Origin: Chlorokybus atmophyticus
Lineage: Eukaryota > Streptophyta > Chlorokybophyceae > Chlorokybales > Chlorokybaceae
Direction: 5' to 3'
Assembly: GCA_009103225.1 (NCBI GenBank)
Contig: RHPI01001037.1
Location: 1,837,462-1,871,641, forward strand
Length of the DNA: 34,180 nt
The translations under genes and the position numbers were made by a program. The stretch's first letter is position 1. Each line of letters starts with the position of its first letter. Below the pieces are notes generated by a model. The model was not told where the DNA came from and did not search any database. It was given only the letters and a program-made list of their open reading frames with translations. Shown here in pieces: positions 1 through 9,275 of the stretch.

Positions 1-43
1 CCCCCGCAACAACGCCGCCTCATCCGCATTAGTAATATGTCAA

Positions 44-87
44 GTATATGTCATGCTACAACGCTCATGCGATGCACGACTCCGCGT
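44..87 (+). repeat. Diverged direct repeat, copy 1 (copy 2 at 611-656)
   Basis: The segment starting AGTATATGTCATGCTACAAC reappears at about 611-656 as AGTATATGATGTTATGTTAC and onward. The shared core GCGATGCACGACTCCG is identical in both copies, with scattered substitutions and small indels around it. Copies lie about 570 bp apart in the same orientation. This may be an old element terminus or a segmental duplication. Confidence 0.6.
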
Positions 88-610
88 GTTGTTGCATTAA
101 AACTCGAACACCTAGTGAGCCATGTGTGTGAGCAGGCGGCTGAAGTAAGAAGACCCACCTTATCGGTTGGCCCGAATTTTACATGAGTTTAGCCATGCGC
201 ACTTCTTGTGCAACGTCCTGTGCGGTTGCACTATCCAGCGAGCAGCGTATCCACGTCCACCGCCGCCGCCACCACCTGTTCGTGGTGGTTGTGGTCGGCG
301 TTGTGGGCAAGCGGAGAGCTACCAGTAGGGCAAATTTCTTCAAACCCGCCCACCCAACCCAGTTCAAACGGCCATTGGCGATATTGTACGAGCCATCCTG
401 GCCGTCATCGCTACATAAGCATCGGACGGCACTCTGTTGAGGAGCGTCGACCGTCCGTTTTCTTGGTTTGTGCACTAACGGTAGGAGGGTTTCAACACAA
501 ACGGCGAGTTAGTCCCTGCAGAGGAGGACTAATGAGGTTGCCAGGTGCATTGAGGGCAACATTTCGGCCCCAGCTATTAGCAGGCCAAGGCAACACGTTG
601 CCCAATAAGT

Positions 611-656
611 ATATGATGTTATGTTACAACGGCCATGCGATGCACGACTCCGTGCT
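611..656 (+). repeat. Diverged direct repeat, copy 2
   Basis: Second copy of the 44-87 unit, ending in CATGCGATGCACGACTCCGT. The first copy has CATGCGATGCACGACTCCGC in the matching place. No open reading frame explains the conservation. Confidence 0.6.
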
Positions 657-1077
657 TTCTGAAATCTGACCTGGGCTCGCAATAGCCAACGTGTTGATGC
701 CGTGGCTGGCGCGCTTCTACATGCAAAAATGACATATATTGTATATGTTATACCATAGACAGTGTAGAGTCTATGACATACATGCCAGCGCATTGCAACC
801 TGAAAGTGCCATGCTCGTAATCTGCCGGCCAGGCGGCGAGCAAGACGCTTCTCTCTGCCACAGCAGAAGAGTTCACGGTCCGTCTGCAATGGGTCTCTCT
901 CTCTCTCTGCTCCCATCTCTAAAGTCATCACAGTTGTGTTTCTTACTCAGACTGGTAAAGGGTTGGCGGCAAGTTGTTGCACGACTTTGTGCATACGGAC
1001 ACATGGTTGTGCCCATGGCGCAAGGTCAGTGGCATCTATGGCGGTGTGCACTCGCTTGTGGGTTTTGCAGCATGCAA

Positions 1078-1104
1078 AGGGCTAGCCAGTCGTTGGCTAG
1101 CCCT
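1078..1104. repeat. Perfect 11-bp hairpin
   Basis: Left arm AGGGCTAGCCA (1078-1088), loop GTCGT, right arm TGGCTAGCCCT (1094-1104) pair without mismatch. It lies in non-coding sequence upstream of the membrane-protein gene. It could be an RNA stem or a cruciform; nothing further ties it to a function. Confidence 0.8.
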
Positions 1105-1332
1105 GTGCAGCATTAAATGCTGAGCAAAGTTGCGTTATCTGCATATCATTCATGCTGCCTGCGTTTCTGTGTATGCATGGAGCGCAAATGCACATGCATG
1201 TACATATGCGCTCTATGCATTTACGTGCACGCAAGATAAGATGCGCCACACTGGCGGCATTCTCACTCTGCGCACTGGCATTGAGCAGAATAATGCAACT
1301 GCACGCCAACGGGATTGCGTACAACACGAGCA

Positions 1333-1397
1333 CCGTACTGGTTGTTTTTGTTGTGGCGGCTAGTGTGGGAGTCTACTCTTCTTAACTTGACTAACAG
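1333..1397 (+). CDS. Possible upstream exon of the membrane-protein gene
   Basis: One frame is open from 1294 to a strong donor (AACAG|GTGAGA, intron from 1398) and encodes PYWLFLLWRLVWESTLLN and a few more residues. It ends in phase 2. An acceptor at 1499-1506 (CAACACAG) opens an exon whose first base completes that codon and enters the frame of the 1517 ATG, giving ...LTNRNEAMRWPVV. The matching phase and similar Trp-rich hydrophobic character support one gene, in which the 1517 ATG would be internal. The 5' boundary of this exon is unknown. Confidence 0.3.
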
Positions 1398-1516
1398 GTG
1401 AGAGGAGCAGTGCCTTCAGCGTCTGTCCTGCAACCGTACCACTGTGCTTGACACGCTGCTTCTGACTCTCGTGACTGCGTTCATGTGGTGTTCGACAGCA
1501 ACACAGAAACGAAGCC

Positions 1517-2992
1517 ATGCGTTGGCCGGTGGTAGGTGTGTATGCTGTGGTCTTGGTGTGGCGCAGCGTGGAACACCTGATTAGCGAATGGATTCCTCGT
1601 CATGTCTTCACCAACGCTGTCGTGCCCCTTCACAACTTGCGGAGCGCCACGGTGCTTTCGCAGTTGAGCAGCAGCAGCAACGCAGATGAGGCAATCTCTC
1701 GCCCGTCAGCAGTCATGTGGAGGTGGTTGGAGAGCAGCCACCACATGCAAGGCAACAAAGGCGAGCAGCAGAAGCAGCGTCAGTGGCTTGATGAAGAGGC
1801 TGACATTGGCGCCAAGGTGACCAACGAGGCTAAGGGTTTTGCGCATGGACTTAGCACTCAGATGCTCTCAGCGCATCATTATGACGAGCAGCATGCGAGC
1901 CCGAGCGATTATGTGTACATGCACCTGGCGGTCGAGAGAGATGTGGACGCGGAGGTCAAGGTGGTGGAGATGAACGGTAACGACACTCTGCACTACATCA
2001 CCGAAAACGCGCGCCACAGCAACTGGATGCACCTGTTGTACCTGTGGGCTGTCGCCATCGTTGGCCTGCAATTGTCTTTGCTCATCGCACACGATAGCAC
2101 CGTTCCCATCGGGTTCGGTTTGCTCCTCGATGTGGGCCTTATGCTGAGCGTGGTGTTTGAGACGGTCATGAGGTTGCGCTACCAGTTCCAGGCGGGGCGG
2201 CTATACGCCATCGGCACAAACGTCGCGGTGCATGAGCAGCTCGTGTTTCGTGGGGGCCAGTACTGCCTCAACGGGCCTGCCCTCTCCAGTGTTGAAAGCC
2301 GTAACACCGCGGCTCTTGCCGTCTTGCCTGGCTGGAAGGACATGATCAGCTCGCAGGTGGTCACGGCGGGTGGCACGATGGCAGCTGGCAGCCTGCAGGG
2401 ACCAGGGCTCGGCAGCGCGCAGCGCCTACCGTCGTTATTCAAACCACGTGGAGGAGGGAGCATGTACACTTTACAGTCAAAGCAGCAGCGGCTGCCGGGG
2501 GCGGGGCGATCAAGTAGAGACGACTGCGTTAAGCGGCTGCTCGAGGCCAATGATTTCTTGAGCACGAGCTCAGCGGTGTTGCTTGGGACGCTCTTGGTGC
2601 TAGCGGTTGGTGTGGTGGCGTGTCGCATTCATCCAGAGGTCATGAGCACATTGTTCTTAGCCAACCTTGTGTACGTCATCCCAATCCTTGCCGCACTGCC
2701 TGTTGTGCTCACCACAAACAATGGCAAGCTGCGCCGCGCGGTTATGGCTATGGAGCGGCTGGAGGAGGATATGAACGTTGTTAACGAGGGCTCATTTATC
2801 AATGTTGGGCTAGAGTGCCACTGGGAGGAGCATGGCCAGACGCCTCTTCAAACCAAGTTGCTATGGAGCACCTGCTGGCCGCTGCACTTCATGTACATGG
2901 GCCGCAAGCATGGCAGACTTCCCGACAGTGCTGTGGGCAATAGCACTACACACAGAACTCTGCTCCACGCCAAAGCATGCAAGGACGAGTAG
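1517..2992 (+). CDS. Unrecognised multi-pass membrane protein (main exon)
   Basis: An uninterrupted 491-codon frame, by far the longest in this part of the window. I do not recognise the family. Hydrophobic segments lie near residues 5-17 (weak), 171-192, 196-217, 353-375 and 380-404. Between the second and third strong segments is a long soluble stretch (about 220-350) rich in Gly, Ser and basic residues. The N-terminal 170 residues are hydrophilic with Gln/Glu/His-rich patches. The pairs of closely spaced membrane segments suggest four or more passes. The ATG at 1517 is the first in frame, but a phase-compatible exon upstream (to 1397) and coding-like exons downstream (3085-3182, 3449-3764) suggest this ORF is only the central part of a larger gene. 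Function unknown. Confidence 0.65.
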   Translation: MRWPVVGVYAVVLVWRSVEHLISEWIPRHVFTNAVVPLHNLRSATVLSQLSSSSNADEAISRPSAVMWRWLESSHHMQGNKGEQQKQRQWLDEEADIGAKVTNEAKGFAHGLSTQMLSAHHYDEQHASPSDYVYMHLAVERDVDAEVKVVEMNGNDTLHYITENARHSNWMHLLYLWAVAIVGLQLSLLIAHDSTVPIGFGLLLDVGLMLSVVFETVMRLRYQFQAGRLYAIGTNVAVHEQLVFRGGQYCLNGPALSSVESRNTAALAVLPGWKDMISSQVVTAGGTMAAGSLQGPGLGSAQRLPSLFKPRGGGSMYTLQSKQQRLPGAGRSSRDDCVKRLLEANDFLSTSSAVLLGTLLVLAVGVVACRIHPEVMSTLFLANLVYVIPILAALPVVLTTNNGKLRRAVMAMERLEEDMNVVNEGSFINVGLECHWEEHGQTPLQTKLLWSTCWPLHFMYMGRKHGRLPDSAVGNSTTHRTLLHAKACKDE

Positions 2993-3084
2993 CAAGTGAC
3001 CCGACAGGTCACTTTCGCGCTAACAGTGGTGTCAACATGTACCTCACCTTGCACATGACATAGCGTGCAGGGAACTTATTGCAG

Positions 3085-3182
3085 GCCAGCAGCACCCACG
3101 CGTACTCTATGGAAGCCTTCTCTTCTCTTGCGCTGTTGACCTGCAAGGCCTGCATCCCATTGGCATGCGAAGGGTGTTGCAA
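3085..3182 (+). CDS. Possible downstream exon of the membrane-protein gene
   Basis: After an acceptor (TTATTGCAG, ending 3084) a frame reads ASSTHAYSMEAFSSLALLTC and on to a donor-like TGCAA|GTGACG (intron from 3183). It ends in phase 2, which fits the exon beginning at 3449 (AA|C, then TAC AGC). A phase-0 donor in the main ORF would be needed to join it; GCT|GTGGGC at 2932 is possible but weak. Low certainty. Confidence 0.25.
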
Positions 3183-3448
3183 GTGACGTACTTGCAAGAG
3201 TTACATTGTGCTGCCTCAAGCAAAGGACGTGATGTGGCTTCGTATTCACATCAGTCAACAGTGACATGAGTCTCACCAGCTCGTACTACTTTCCAAGGAC
3301 GTCGCTCTGCAAGTCAGGCCAATCTCGACAACAATGAGTGGGTGTCAGAGGTAGGGGGTATGTTAACGCAACGTTGCTTGCGTGCGAACAGCCAGATTCA
3401 ACAGGAGATAGGCGATGGTGTGATATTCCGTTAGCCGTTGCACATCAG

Positions 3449-3764
3449 CTACAGCTACTCGACATGGCACCTGTGCTACTGGTGCATGCATGCATCCATG
3501 GCAAACCACCTATATGGGTCGTTGTTCACGGTGCCACTGTTCACAGAGCCAGTGTTTGCCATGTGCACGCGCATACCGCTCGTGCTCAGCGGGCTGCGGG
3601 AAGTTGTGTGGCCCAGCATGGACCAGGAAGTAGGAGCCGGAGGCGGCGCTAGCGTGGCCGATGGCGACAACACACGCACACGCATCTTACCACGGACACC
3701 AACGACGCTGCAGCGACGGAATAGGAAGAGGGAGGACAAGGAGGAGGGCGAGACTCCATGCTAA
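3449..3764 (+). CDS. Possible last exon of the membrane-protein gene
   Basis: Following the acceptor CACATCAG (3441-3448) a frame stays open to a stop at 3762-3764. It begins YSYSTWHLCYWCMHASMANH and has a hydrophobic segment (SLFTVPLFTEPVFAMCTRIP), then a hydrophilic tail ending in a Lys/Glu/Arg-rich stretch and a terminal Cys. The pattern suggests a membrane protein's final pass and cytoplasmic tail. It is on the same strand as the 1517-2992 ORF and shares its aromatic, Trp-rich style. No family recognised. Confidence 0.35.
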
Positions 3765-3765
3765 C

Positions 3766-3897
3766 GCCCGCCCGCCCTGCCCGCCCGAGCTGCTGGTGCA
3801 GGTCATGCTCCAGATGGGCAGCCCGCGGGACGTGACGGCGCTGTGACACGTGCATGTAGCGGGGGCCACAAGGTGTGCTGGCGGGTCGCCCTCTCAA
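3766..3897 (+). pseudogene. F-box-like remnant
   Basis: One frame reads CPPELLVQVMLQMGSPRDVT, then AL and a TGA at 3844-3846. Reading on in frame gives HVHVAGATR before a TAA. The LPPELL...I/V...SPRD...AL pattern is that of an F-box, the Skp1-binding motif of SCF ubiquitin ligases. The stop falls where an F-box helix would continue, and no longer ORF surrounds it, so it looks like a fragment or a chance match. Confidence 0.3.
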
Positions 3898-3899
3898 TA

Positions 3900-4250
3900 A
3901 CGACTTGACTCGACTTCCCTCCAGAGGGCCCCATGGTTGGTAAGTAGTAGTGACAAGCATTGCCTTGCTCTTGCTGCTTGGAACCTGTGTCCACCACCAG
4001 TCAACCGAGTTAGGCTAGTGGGGGGTCACTGCGCTATGCTTCATCTTGCCGTTCTGAATGCAATGCGTGTCATACACGCCAATGCCTGCAGCTGTCTGCT
4101 GCGCTACTGCCTGCCTGTATGCGTGTGTATGCGTCGATGCAACACCATATAGTATATTGCAACTCGTCTTGTGCCTTTTGCAAGAACCTCTCTCAGGGTG
4201 GTCTGCCTGGTCGTCAAAGTCACACAATGGCTGTGTGTTTTATGTGCAGT
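3900..4250. other. Spacer
   Basis: No coding region recognised. Open frames on both strands are short and show no domain. GT/TG-rich words are common (4110-4135). Confidence 0.5.
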
Positions 4251-4353
4251 GCATGACGGTTCATGTGCACGATCAGAAAGGCAAAGTGGCGACTTCTTCC
4301 GAAGAAAGCCTGAGACTGGTTTGGCGAGGCGGATCATTGAAAACTCCTGGCGC
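4251..4353 (+). CDS. Weak exon candidate
   Basis: A pyrimidine-rich TTTTATGTGCAG acceptor precedes a frame starting MTVHVHDQKGKVATSSEESL, and a near-consensus donor (GGCGC|GTGAGT) follows at 4354. The composition is protein-like, but no partner exon or family is recognisable, and the frame closes at 4357 if unspliced. Confidence 0.2.
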
Positions 4354-6981
4354 GTGAGTGAGCATGGAAACGGGTACTTTGACTTTTGGATAGGTAGTAC
4401 ACTCGTGTCGTGTACTAGTCACGCTTTTCCGCACTACTGCTTCTGGAGGAACGGCCCTCAATGGACATGGGTGTCACGTCCTGACGGCATTATTTTCATG
4501 CGTCTTTGAATATCAATGAACACACGCACCATACTTCTAGTTAAGCAGAAGTGACAACAGCTTCTAGCCTGCGCGCTGAGACAGCTGGCGCAGGCTCTGT
4601 CGGTGATGGAGCCGTGACAGCCGAATGTGGTGGTGTGGGCATGCATGTGAGTACGGGTTTAGGACTGCATAGCGGTGTGGGTGCGCGGCGACGCTGTAGC
4701 TAAGTGGGGTTGTGGATGTCGTGCAATGGTGAAACGTGTGCATATTGGCTGTGCTGGGTGACATTGGAACGTTCGCACATCATCATTACCACGTACACGT
4801 GTACATTGCAGTGTAACTCCCAGTTGACAAGTGCATGCATAGCCGTGGGATGCCACCTGTTTGTTATGGTTGTTGCCTCGCGTAGCATGGGAGTGCCGCA
4901 GCATCAGTCAGCAACTTGGCCACTTGCATGTTGCTTTGCGGCATAGATGAGCAATGTCGATGACATGCCTAACACTTTTCTCAATCAAACATACACGTGT
5001 CAAAAGAGGTCGCTCACAAATCTGTGAAGTTGAATACCATACTTTATGGTATCGCGCATTGGCATTGCATAGGACCAGTACCGTCTTTATGAGTGGAAGT
5101 CGTAATATGAGTCTTGAACATTAGCGAGCCTGCACGCCGTATCACCAACATTGTGTCACACCCTCGCGACTACAGGCAGCAGTGCACCAACGTTGCATTG
5201 CATGTCAACGAGCATCCCACACCACTGCAAAGCATGCAGTGCGCCCACAGATTCCTCTCCTTTTTCCCAACCATCTCAATGTAATGTTGCAGACCGCACA
5301 GCGCCGTGGCCTGCTCATCATGACCGAGTCCCCGCCCCGCCTCCACAATTGCCCTCGTGCTGGAAACGACTTGCTCAGGCGCACACGGACGGGAAACATC
5401 ATCGCGCACGCAATCAACAGAAGGTGGCGTGACGGACTTGAGCGTGGGTGTGCAACACAACAGCTGCCCCGACTTCCTGCTCATGAGGGTGAGGCGGACG
5501 CCTGCGCTTGCGACAGTGTTGTTGGTGCAGTGCTGTGGACTTGGGAACAGCGGTGGTGTCATATGCTCGGGTGCTGGTTTGTTGTTTGGTGTGTGTGAGC
5601 GATTCCGGCGCTTCTCCCATCTCTTCTTCACGTCTGGTTGGGGCTCTACACGCATACATGTGGTGGGCACACATCGTTGCCGACTTACTGTTACGGCATG
5701 ATGGCTGCCCAACACCTTCTTGCAGACACATGTATGCACCTACTCACAAGCACAAGCATTTGCAACCAACACACCTGCAGCTAGCGGTAGCAGTCTCGAG
5801 GAGAAGGTGACAATGAGTCCGCAGCATGCATACGCAATGTCGGCAGCCCCGGACTCAGCAGCGGGGGCCTGTCGCACCCAATGTCCACATCCTCACACAT
5901 TTTGTCTCCTTGTGCTCTCCTTCCCCTTTCTCCCCTCTCTCTTTGTTCTCCTCCTGCCCCATGACAGCCCCCTCCCCTTCTTTGTAAGAGTTTTACATCT
6001 GGCGTCACGCCGTGCGGAAGGGTGGAGAGGTTATTCATGATGGGGAGGAGAGAGTGGAGGTGAGGCAGTCTTCTACGCTATTGTTTGTGCCACTGTTGCT
6101 GTCTCTGATGTTGTGGTTGTGTCTCTCTCTCTGGCTTCTTCACTTGGATGGAGGCGTTGAGATGTTGGCCACCGCTTTCGTTGGTTGCTTGGGTGGCCGG
6201 CCCTGTGCGCGCGCTCTTGGCAATATCATCCTTTTACCTTTCTTTGAATGTGAATTTACTTATGATGGCCACCCAGTATTGTGTCACTTGCTCTCCAATG
6301 CCCCAACCCTCTCGACCAACATGCCCACCACACCGCCATCGCATGCGCATGAGCAAATGCGCGGGTTGCTTAAGATTGGCGGGAGGGGGAAGAGATGGGG
6401 GAGGGGTGACGGGACCAAGGCAGTGGCTTCAAGCATACACAATGAGAGCAATCCGCAATGTACATGAAAGCACACGCACGCACGCACGCATGCACGCACG
6501 CGCACACGCACATGTCAGTTGTTGCAATGTTTGTCAATAACAAGCTACTTGCTTTTGCCCATCGTTTATGCCAGGGCACAGAAACATACACGCGCACGTA
6601 CGCACGCACGCACATACGTGCACTCTCGCAGACCACATCACCAATCTTCAGCGCCAAGTTCACTAATGATGTAATAAGCATGCAAAAGTAGTTGAGGGTG
6701 CGCACGCAGGAGCCGCGCAGTAGAGGGTGCACACATGCCAACTTGCACATTGTATGCAAGGCTGTTTGAATGTACAAGGTTTATGTTTTATAACCAAGTT
6801 ATTACCTGTATGGCAGCATACACTTTACATGTTGTCGTTAGTATTATTAACAATGCAAATCTTTTCAATATATCGTTCCAATTGACAAACGAAGTATGCA
6901 AAGGTGCATGTCCATATATGTGTGTGCATGTGCACAGCATGGCTACAATCTCTTCCATGTCGCACTTGCGTGTGGTGATTC
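4354..6981. other. Long spacer without a recognisable gene
   Basis: Both strands carry overlapping open frames up to 189 codons (5170-5739 minus; 5182-5598 and 6012-6467 plus), but their products match no family I know and are rich in Cys, His and Thr from GT/CA-rich DNA. One stretch after an acceptor at 5780 (CACCTGCAG) reads SGSSLEEKVTMSPQHAYAMS and could be an exon. The span 6475-6620 is a CACG/ACGC microsatellite region. I cannot support a gene here. Confidence 0.45.
6472..6512. repeat. ACGC/CACG microsatellite
   Basis: Imperfect tandem CACGCACG tetranucleotides grading into CA repeats; a related run follows at 6590-6615. These alternating purine-pyrimidine tracts can adopt Z-DNA. They produce the Thr/His/Ala-rich spurious frames in the area. 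Confidence 0.8.
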
Positions 6982-7509
6982 ATGCCTATGCAAAAGTGCA
7001 TGATTAGGATAATGAATACTAAAAACTGGCACCATTATCACATCCGCTCTTGTATGATAAGGGTTGATGTAGTTCGCTCAAATATAACAACACATGTACA
7101 CACATATGCACACATGACCTACTCGCACCGTAGACACTCCTCCCCTCCTCCTGGCATTCGCTGTCCGCCGCCTTTAGTGCTGCCGCCCTCTCCTCCTCCC
7201 CCTCCCCCTCCTCCTCTTCGTGCACCTTGCCGCCGCTGTCTTTACCTGCTTATTGCTGTTGTTGTCGTTGTGAACGCTCCCGTCGTAGAGAGCGGCGCCG
7301 GCGGCGGAGGTGGCGGCAGGCCGGAGAGGGTTGTTGGTGATGGCAAGGAGGACAACAACTACAACAACAGCAACGAAAACAGCATCATCAACAACAACGT
7401 TGTCACAGCAACAAGAGCTAGAGTCCAACAACAACAGCAGCAGCAGCAGCAGCAACAACAGCATCGATATGGAGAGTGGCGGCGAGGATTGGGTAAGCGA
7501 AGAAGGTAG
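6982..7509 (+). CDS. Low-complexity ORF, doubtful
   Basis: A 175-codon frame from an ATG at 6982; an in-frame ATG at 7114 begins a tidier protein. From there it has a Pro-rich run, one hydrophobic segment (CLYLLIAVVVVV) resembling a signal anchor, a Gly run, an Asn-rich stretch and about 12 consecutive Gln from a CAA/CAG tract at 7427-7462. Such order could be a type II membrane protein, but every part can also arise from simple repeats (CCT, GTT, GGC, AAC, CAG). Other frames of the same repeats are equally open. No homologue recognised. Confidence 0.2.
   Translation: MPMQKCMIRIMNTKNWHHYHIRSCMIRVDVVRSNITTHVHTYAHMTYSHRRHSSPPPGIRCPPPLVLPPSPPPPPPPPLRAPCRRCLYLLIAVVVVVNAPVVESGAGGGGGGRPERVVGDGKEDNNYNNSNENSIINNNVVTATRARVQQQQQQQQQQQQHRYGEWRRGLGKRRR
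7427..7462. repeat. CAA/CAG trinucleotide repeat
   Basis: Uninterrupted CAACAACAGCAGCAG-type tract, translated as polyGln, polyAsn/Ser or polyLeu depending on frame and strand. It sits inside the doubtful 6982-7509 ORF. Confidence 0.85.
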
Positions 7510-8207
7510 CTGTGGCGGCCGCACATATTGCCCATCGAGCAGACATTTGGTGAGGTGAGGAGGAGGGTGCTTGCGCGTGCACATCCATGTTTGATCTCGC
7601 TGTGAGTGGGCACGTACGCAAGTGTTGCAATGTGTTGCACTCATTGTTTTTTCGCACCTGTAAAACGCCTCGTCACTTGTAAACACGTACTCATTCTTGT
7701 GTAAAACATTCTTCATTTGTTGTTGCCTACTACACAACCATAAAATTAAACAAAATCCGCTCAAGACGTTTTTTGTTCGTTTGGGCTTTGCGACACAAGT
7801 AAGACCGAACAAGCACATAACAGCACATACGTAATAAATGTTAAAGATATAGCAAAATCATTATATGCATCGTTGTTGGTAGCTAATAAAGTACAGGTTA
7901 TAGCACTGCTTCTGTGTACTACATTGCAAAATCAAAACAAAACACGCACGTTCATGTGCAAATATTAAACACAATATAAATTTAATAAAATACTTTGAAG
8001 AACACTTTTTGAAATGTTATACTCGTCTAGTGTCTCAATACTATCCCAAATATTGTTCAGATTAATGTTCTTTCTTGCAAGATTGTGAATATCGTGATGC
8101 AATAATCAATTGATGGAACATTGGAATGTGAGTAGAACATTGTTAGTAGGCCAAGTTAAGAGCATTATTGTGCTTGGTCTTGTTCTTTGTTCGTTCGTAG
8201 GTGCCAA

Positions 8208-8226
8208 TACCCAGGTTCAAACCCAG
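8208..8226 (+). promoter_or_regulatory. tRNA-type B-box match
   Basis: GGTTCAAACCC fits the RNA polymerase III B-box (GGTTCRANNCC). No acceptable A-box, clover-leaf or acceptor stem is visible around it and the T-stem pairs poorly, so it is not an intact tRNA gene. It could be a tRNA-derived SINE remnant or a chance match. Confidence 0.2.
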
Positions 8227-8339
8227 CCCTATCGTTCAGCCTCTATCTGAGCTGTCTGTCGGTACAGCTGTAGTCATATTCTACTGCAATACATGATCCC
8301 ATTTGTAGCAAAGACACCAAGCAACTGTTGGCATGCGGC

Positions 8340-9110
8340 AGGCAGAGCCCGAGGGGTTGCCGCCTGCTATCCACTGCGTCCGGCAGTCCGATGTCTATCC
8401 GTCGACGGTGGCGTCATCGCAGCCTGACTATTGACGGTTGTCAACAGTCAGGTTGCGCTGACGATCATCGCGCGCAACCAGCGGCGCTGTGTAGCACGCT
8501 GTGATGATGTGATATGGGACTGTCGACACGCCCTGTGCTAACCGCAGATGCGATATCTCACAAACCGCGCGCTTCGCTACGGATTTGGAACTGCCATAAC
8601 GTCAACAGCCGTCGACTACAACCGTCTAAGTGGTCGGCGGAAACGCCCGAAGACCGCCGACAGAGAAAGGCCTCGCAACGGGGAAAATCTGCTTGCGTTG
8701 ACGGCGACGCTCGCCACCACAAGTCCAGTCCAGACTGAACGCGCGGCATCATCAAGACCCTTCGGGCTCCCAGGCGAGGGGGGCATGTCCGTTTTAGCGA
8801 GTGCTGTCCAGCCGACAGTGGCACGGCTGTTGGCATCCAACGACCGGCAAGCCTTGGTTGTAGGCCCTTACAAACCGGCCTCGCAAACAAAGTGGCACCA
8901 CATCCGGCCATGTAGATTTCGGTCATATGTTCAGATCGGACCGGCAATCGCTTGGCGGTCGAGCAATGCTGGCCACGAGCACGCCACGCGCATCAGTCGA
9001 CACGTCAGAGTGGCGACCCGACACGTATTGATGCAGTTCCGCAGATATCGACGCTCTGGACCGCAAGTCGCCCCTTGTCGGCAGTAGAAGCACGGATATC
9101 TGCCGGATGC
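8340..9110. other. CpG-rich island of unknown origin
   Basis: Sharply different from the AT-rich sequence before it, dense in CGAC, GTCG and CGCC words. It encodes an ATG-initiated 179-codon frame (8548-9087) rich in Arg, Ser and Ala without any motif I recognise. It may be an inserted element fragment or the CpG-rich promoter zone of the following gene; the sequence alone does not decide. Confidence 0.4.
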
Positions 9111-9275
9111 AAATAAACACCGCAATCAAACACTTGCCAGTTGTCGAGTATATTGTTGCATTGTGGTCCCGTTGTGTCACTGTGGTGTTAGTAGAGTGTG
9201 TCTGTGCAACGTAAGTGGTCGTTGTTGGCGCTGAGTGTGGTCTGCTTGTGTGTGGCGGTCGAGCTCATCCTTATC

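Larger units (their letters stand above)
1..1293. other. Spacer upstream of the membrane-protein gene
   Basis: No recognisable gene. Open frames here are short and look like no protein family I know. It holds a diverged direct repeat (44-87 and 611-656), a CT microsatellite near 895-910, a perfect 11-bp hairpin at 1078-1104 and a stretch rich in TGCATG/ACATGC words at 1160-1235. A frame open up to 1385 encodes hydrophobic residues just before its stop, and another open frame reaches a good splice donor at 1398, so its 3' end may belong to the next gene. Confidence 0.5.
7510..9275. other. Spacer: AT-rich block then CpG-rich block
   Basis: From about 7640 to 8200 the DNA is AT-rich with no long open frame. 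From about 8340 to 9110 the composition switches abruptly to CpG-rich, with overlapping open frames of 179 codons (plus, 8548-9087) and 129 codons (minus, 8558-8947) that I cannot assign. Between them, at 8208-8226, is a tRNA-type B-box match. 9110-9275 is the probable 5' region of the cytochrome b561 gene. Confidence 0.5.

Noticed and set aside
5170-5739. 189-codon minus-strand frame
   Set aside because: Overlaps equally long frames on the plus strand, has a Cys/Thr/His-rich composition typical of CA/GT repeats and no recognisable domain.
6472-6620. Regularly repeated CACG units considered as a CRISPR-like or satellite array
   Set aside because: Simple tetranucleotide microsatellite without unique spacers, in a spliceosomal eukaryotic genome.
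7174-7818. 214-codon minus-strand frame with a Leu-rich run
   Set aside because: The Leu and Val runs come from the CAG/CAA and GTT repeats read on the other strand; no motif and no splice support.
8150-8240. Possible tRNA gene around the GGTTCAAACCC box
   Set aside because: No clover-leaf, poor T-stem pairing and no acceptor stem; kept only as a B-box match.
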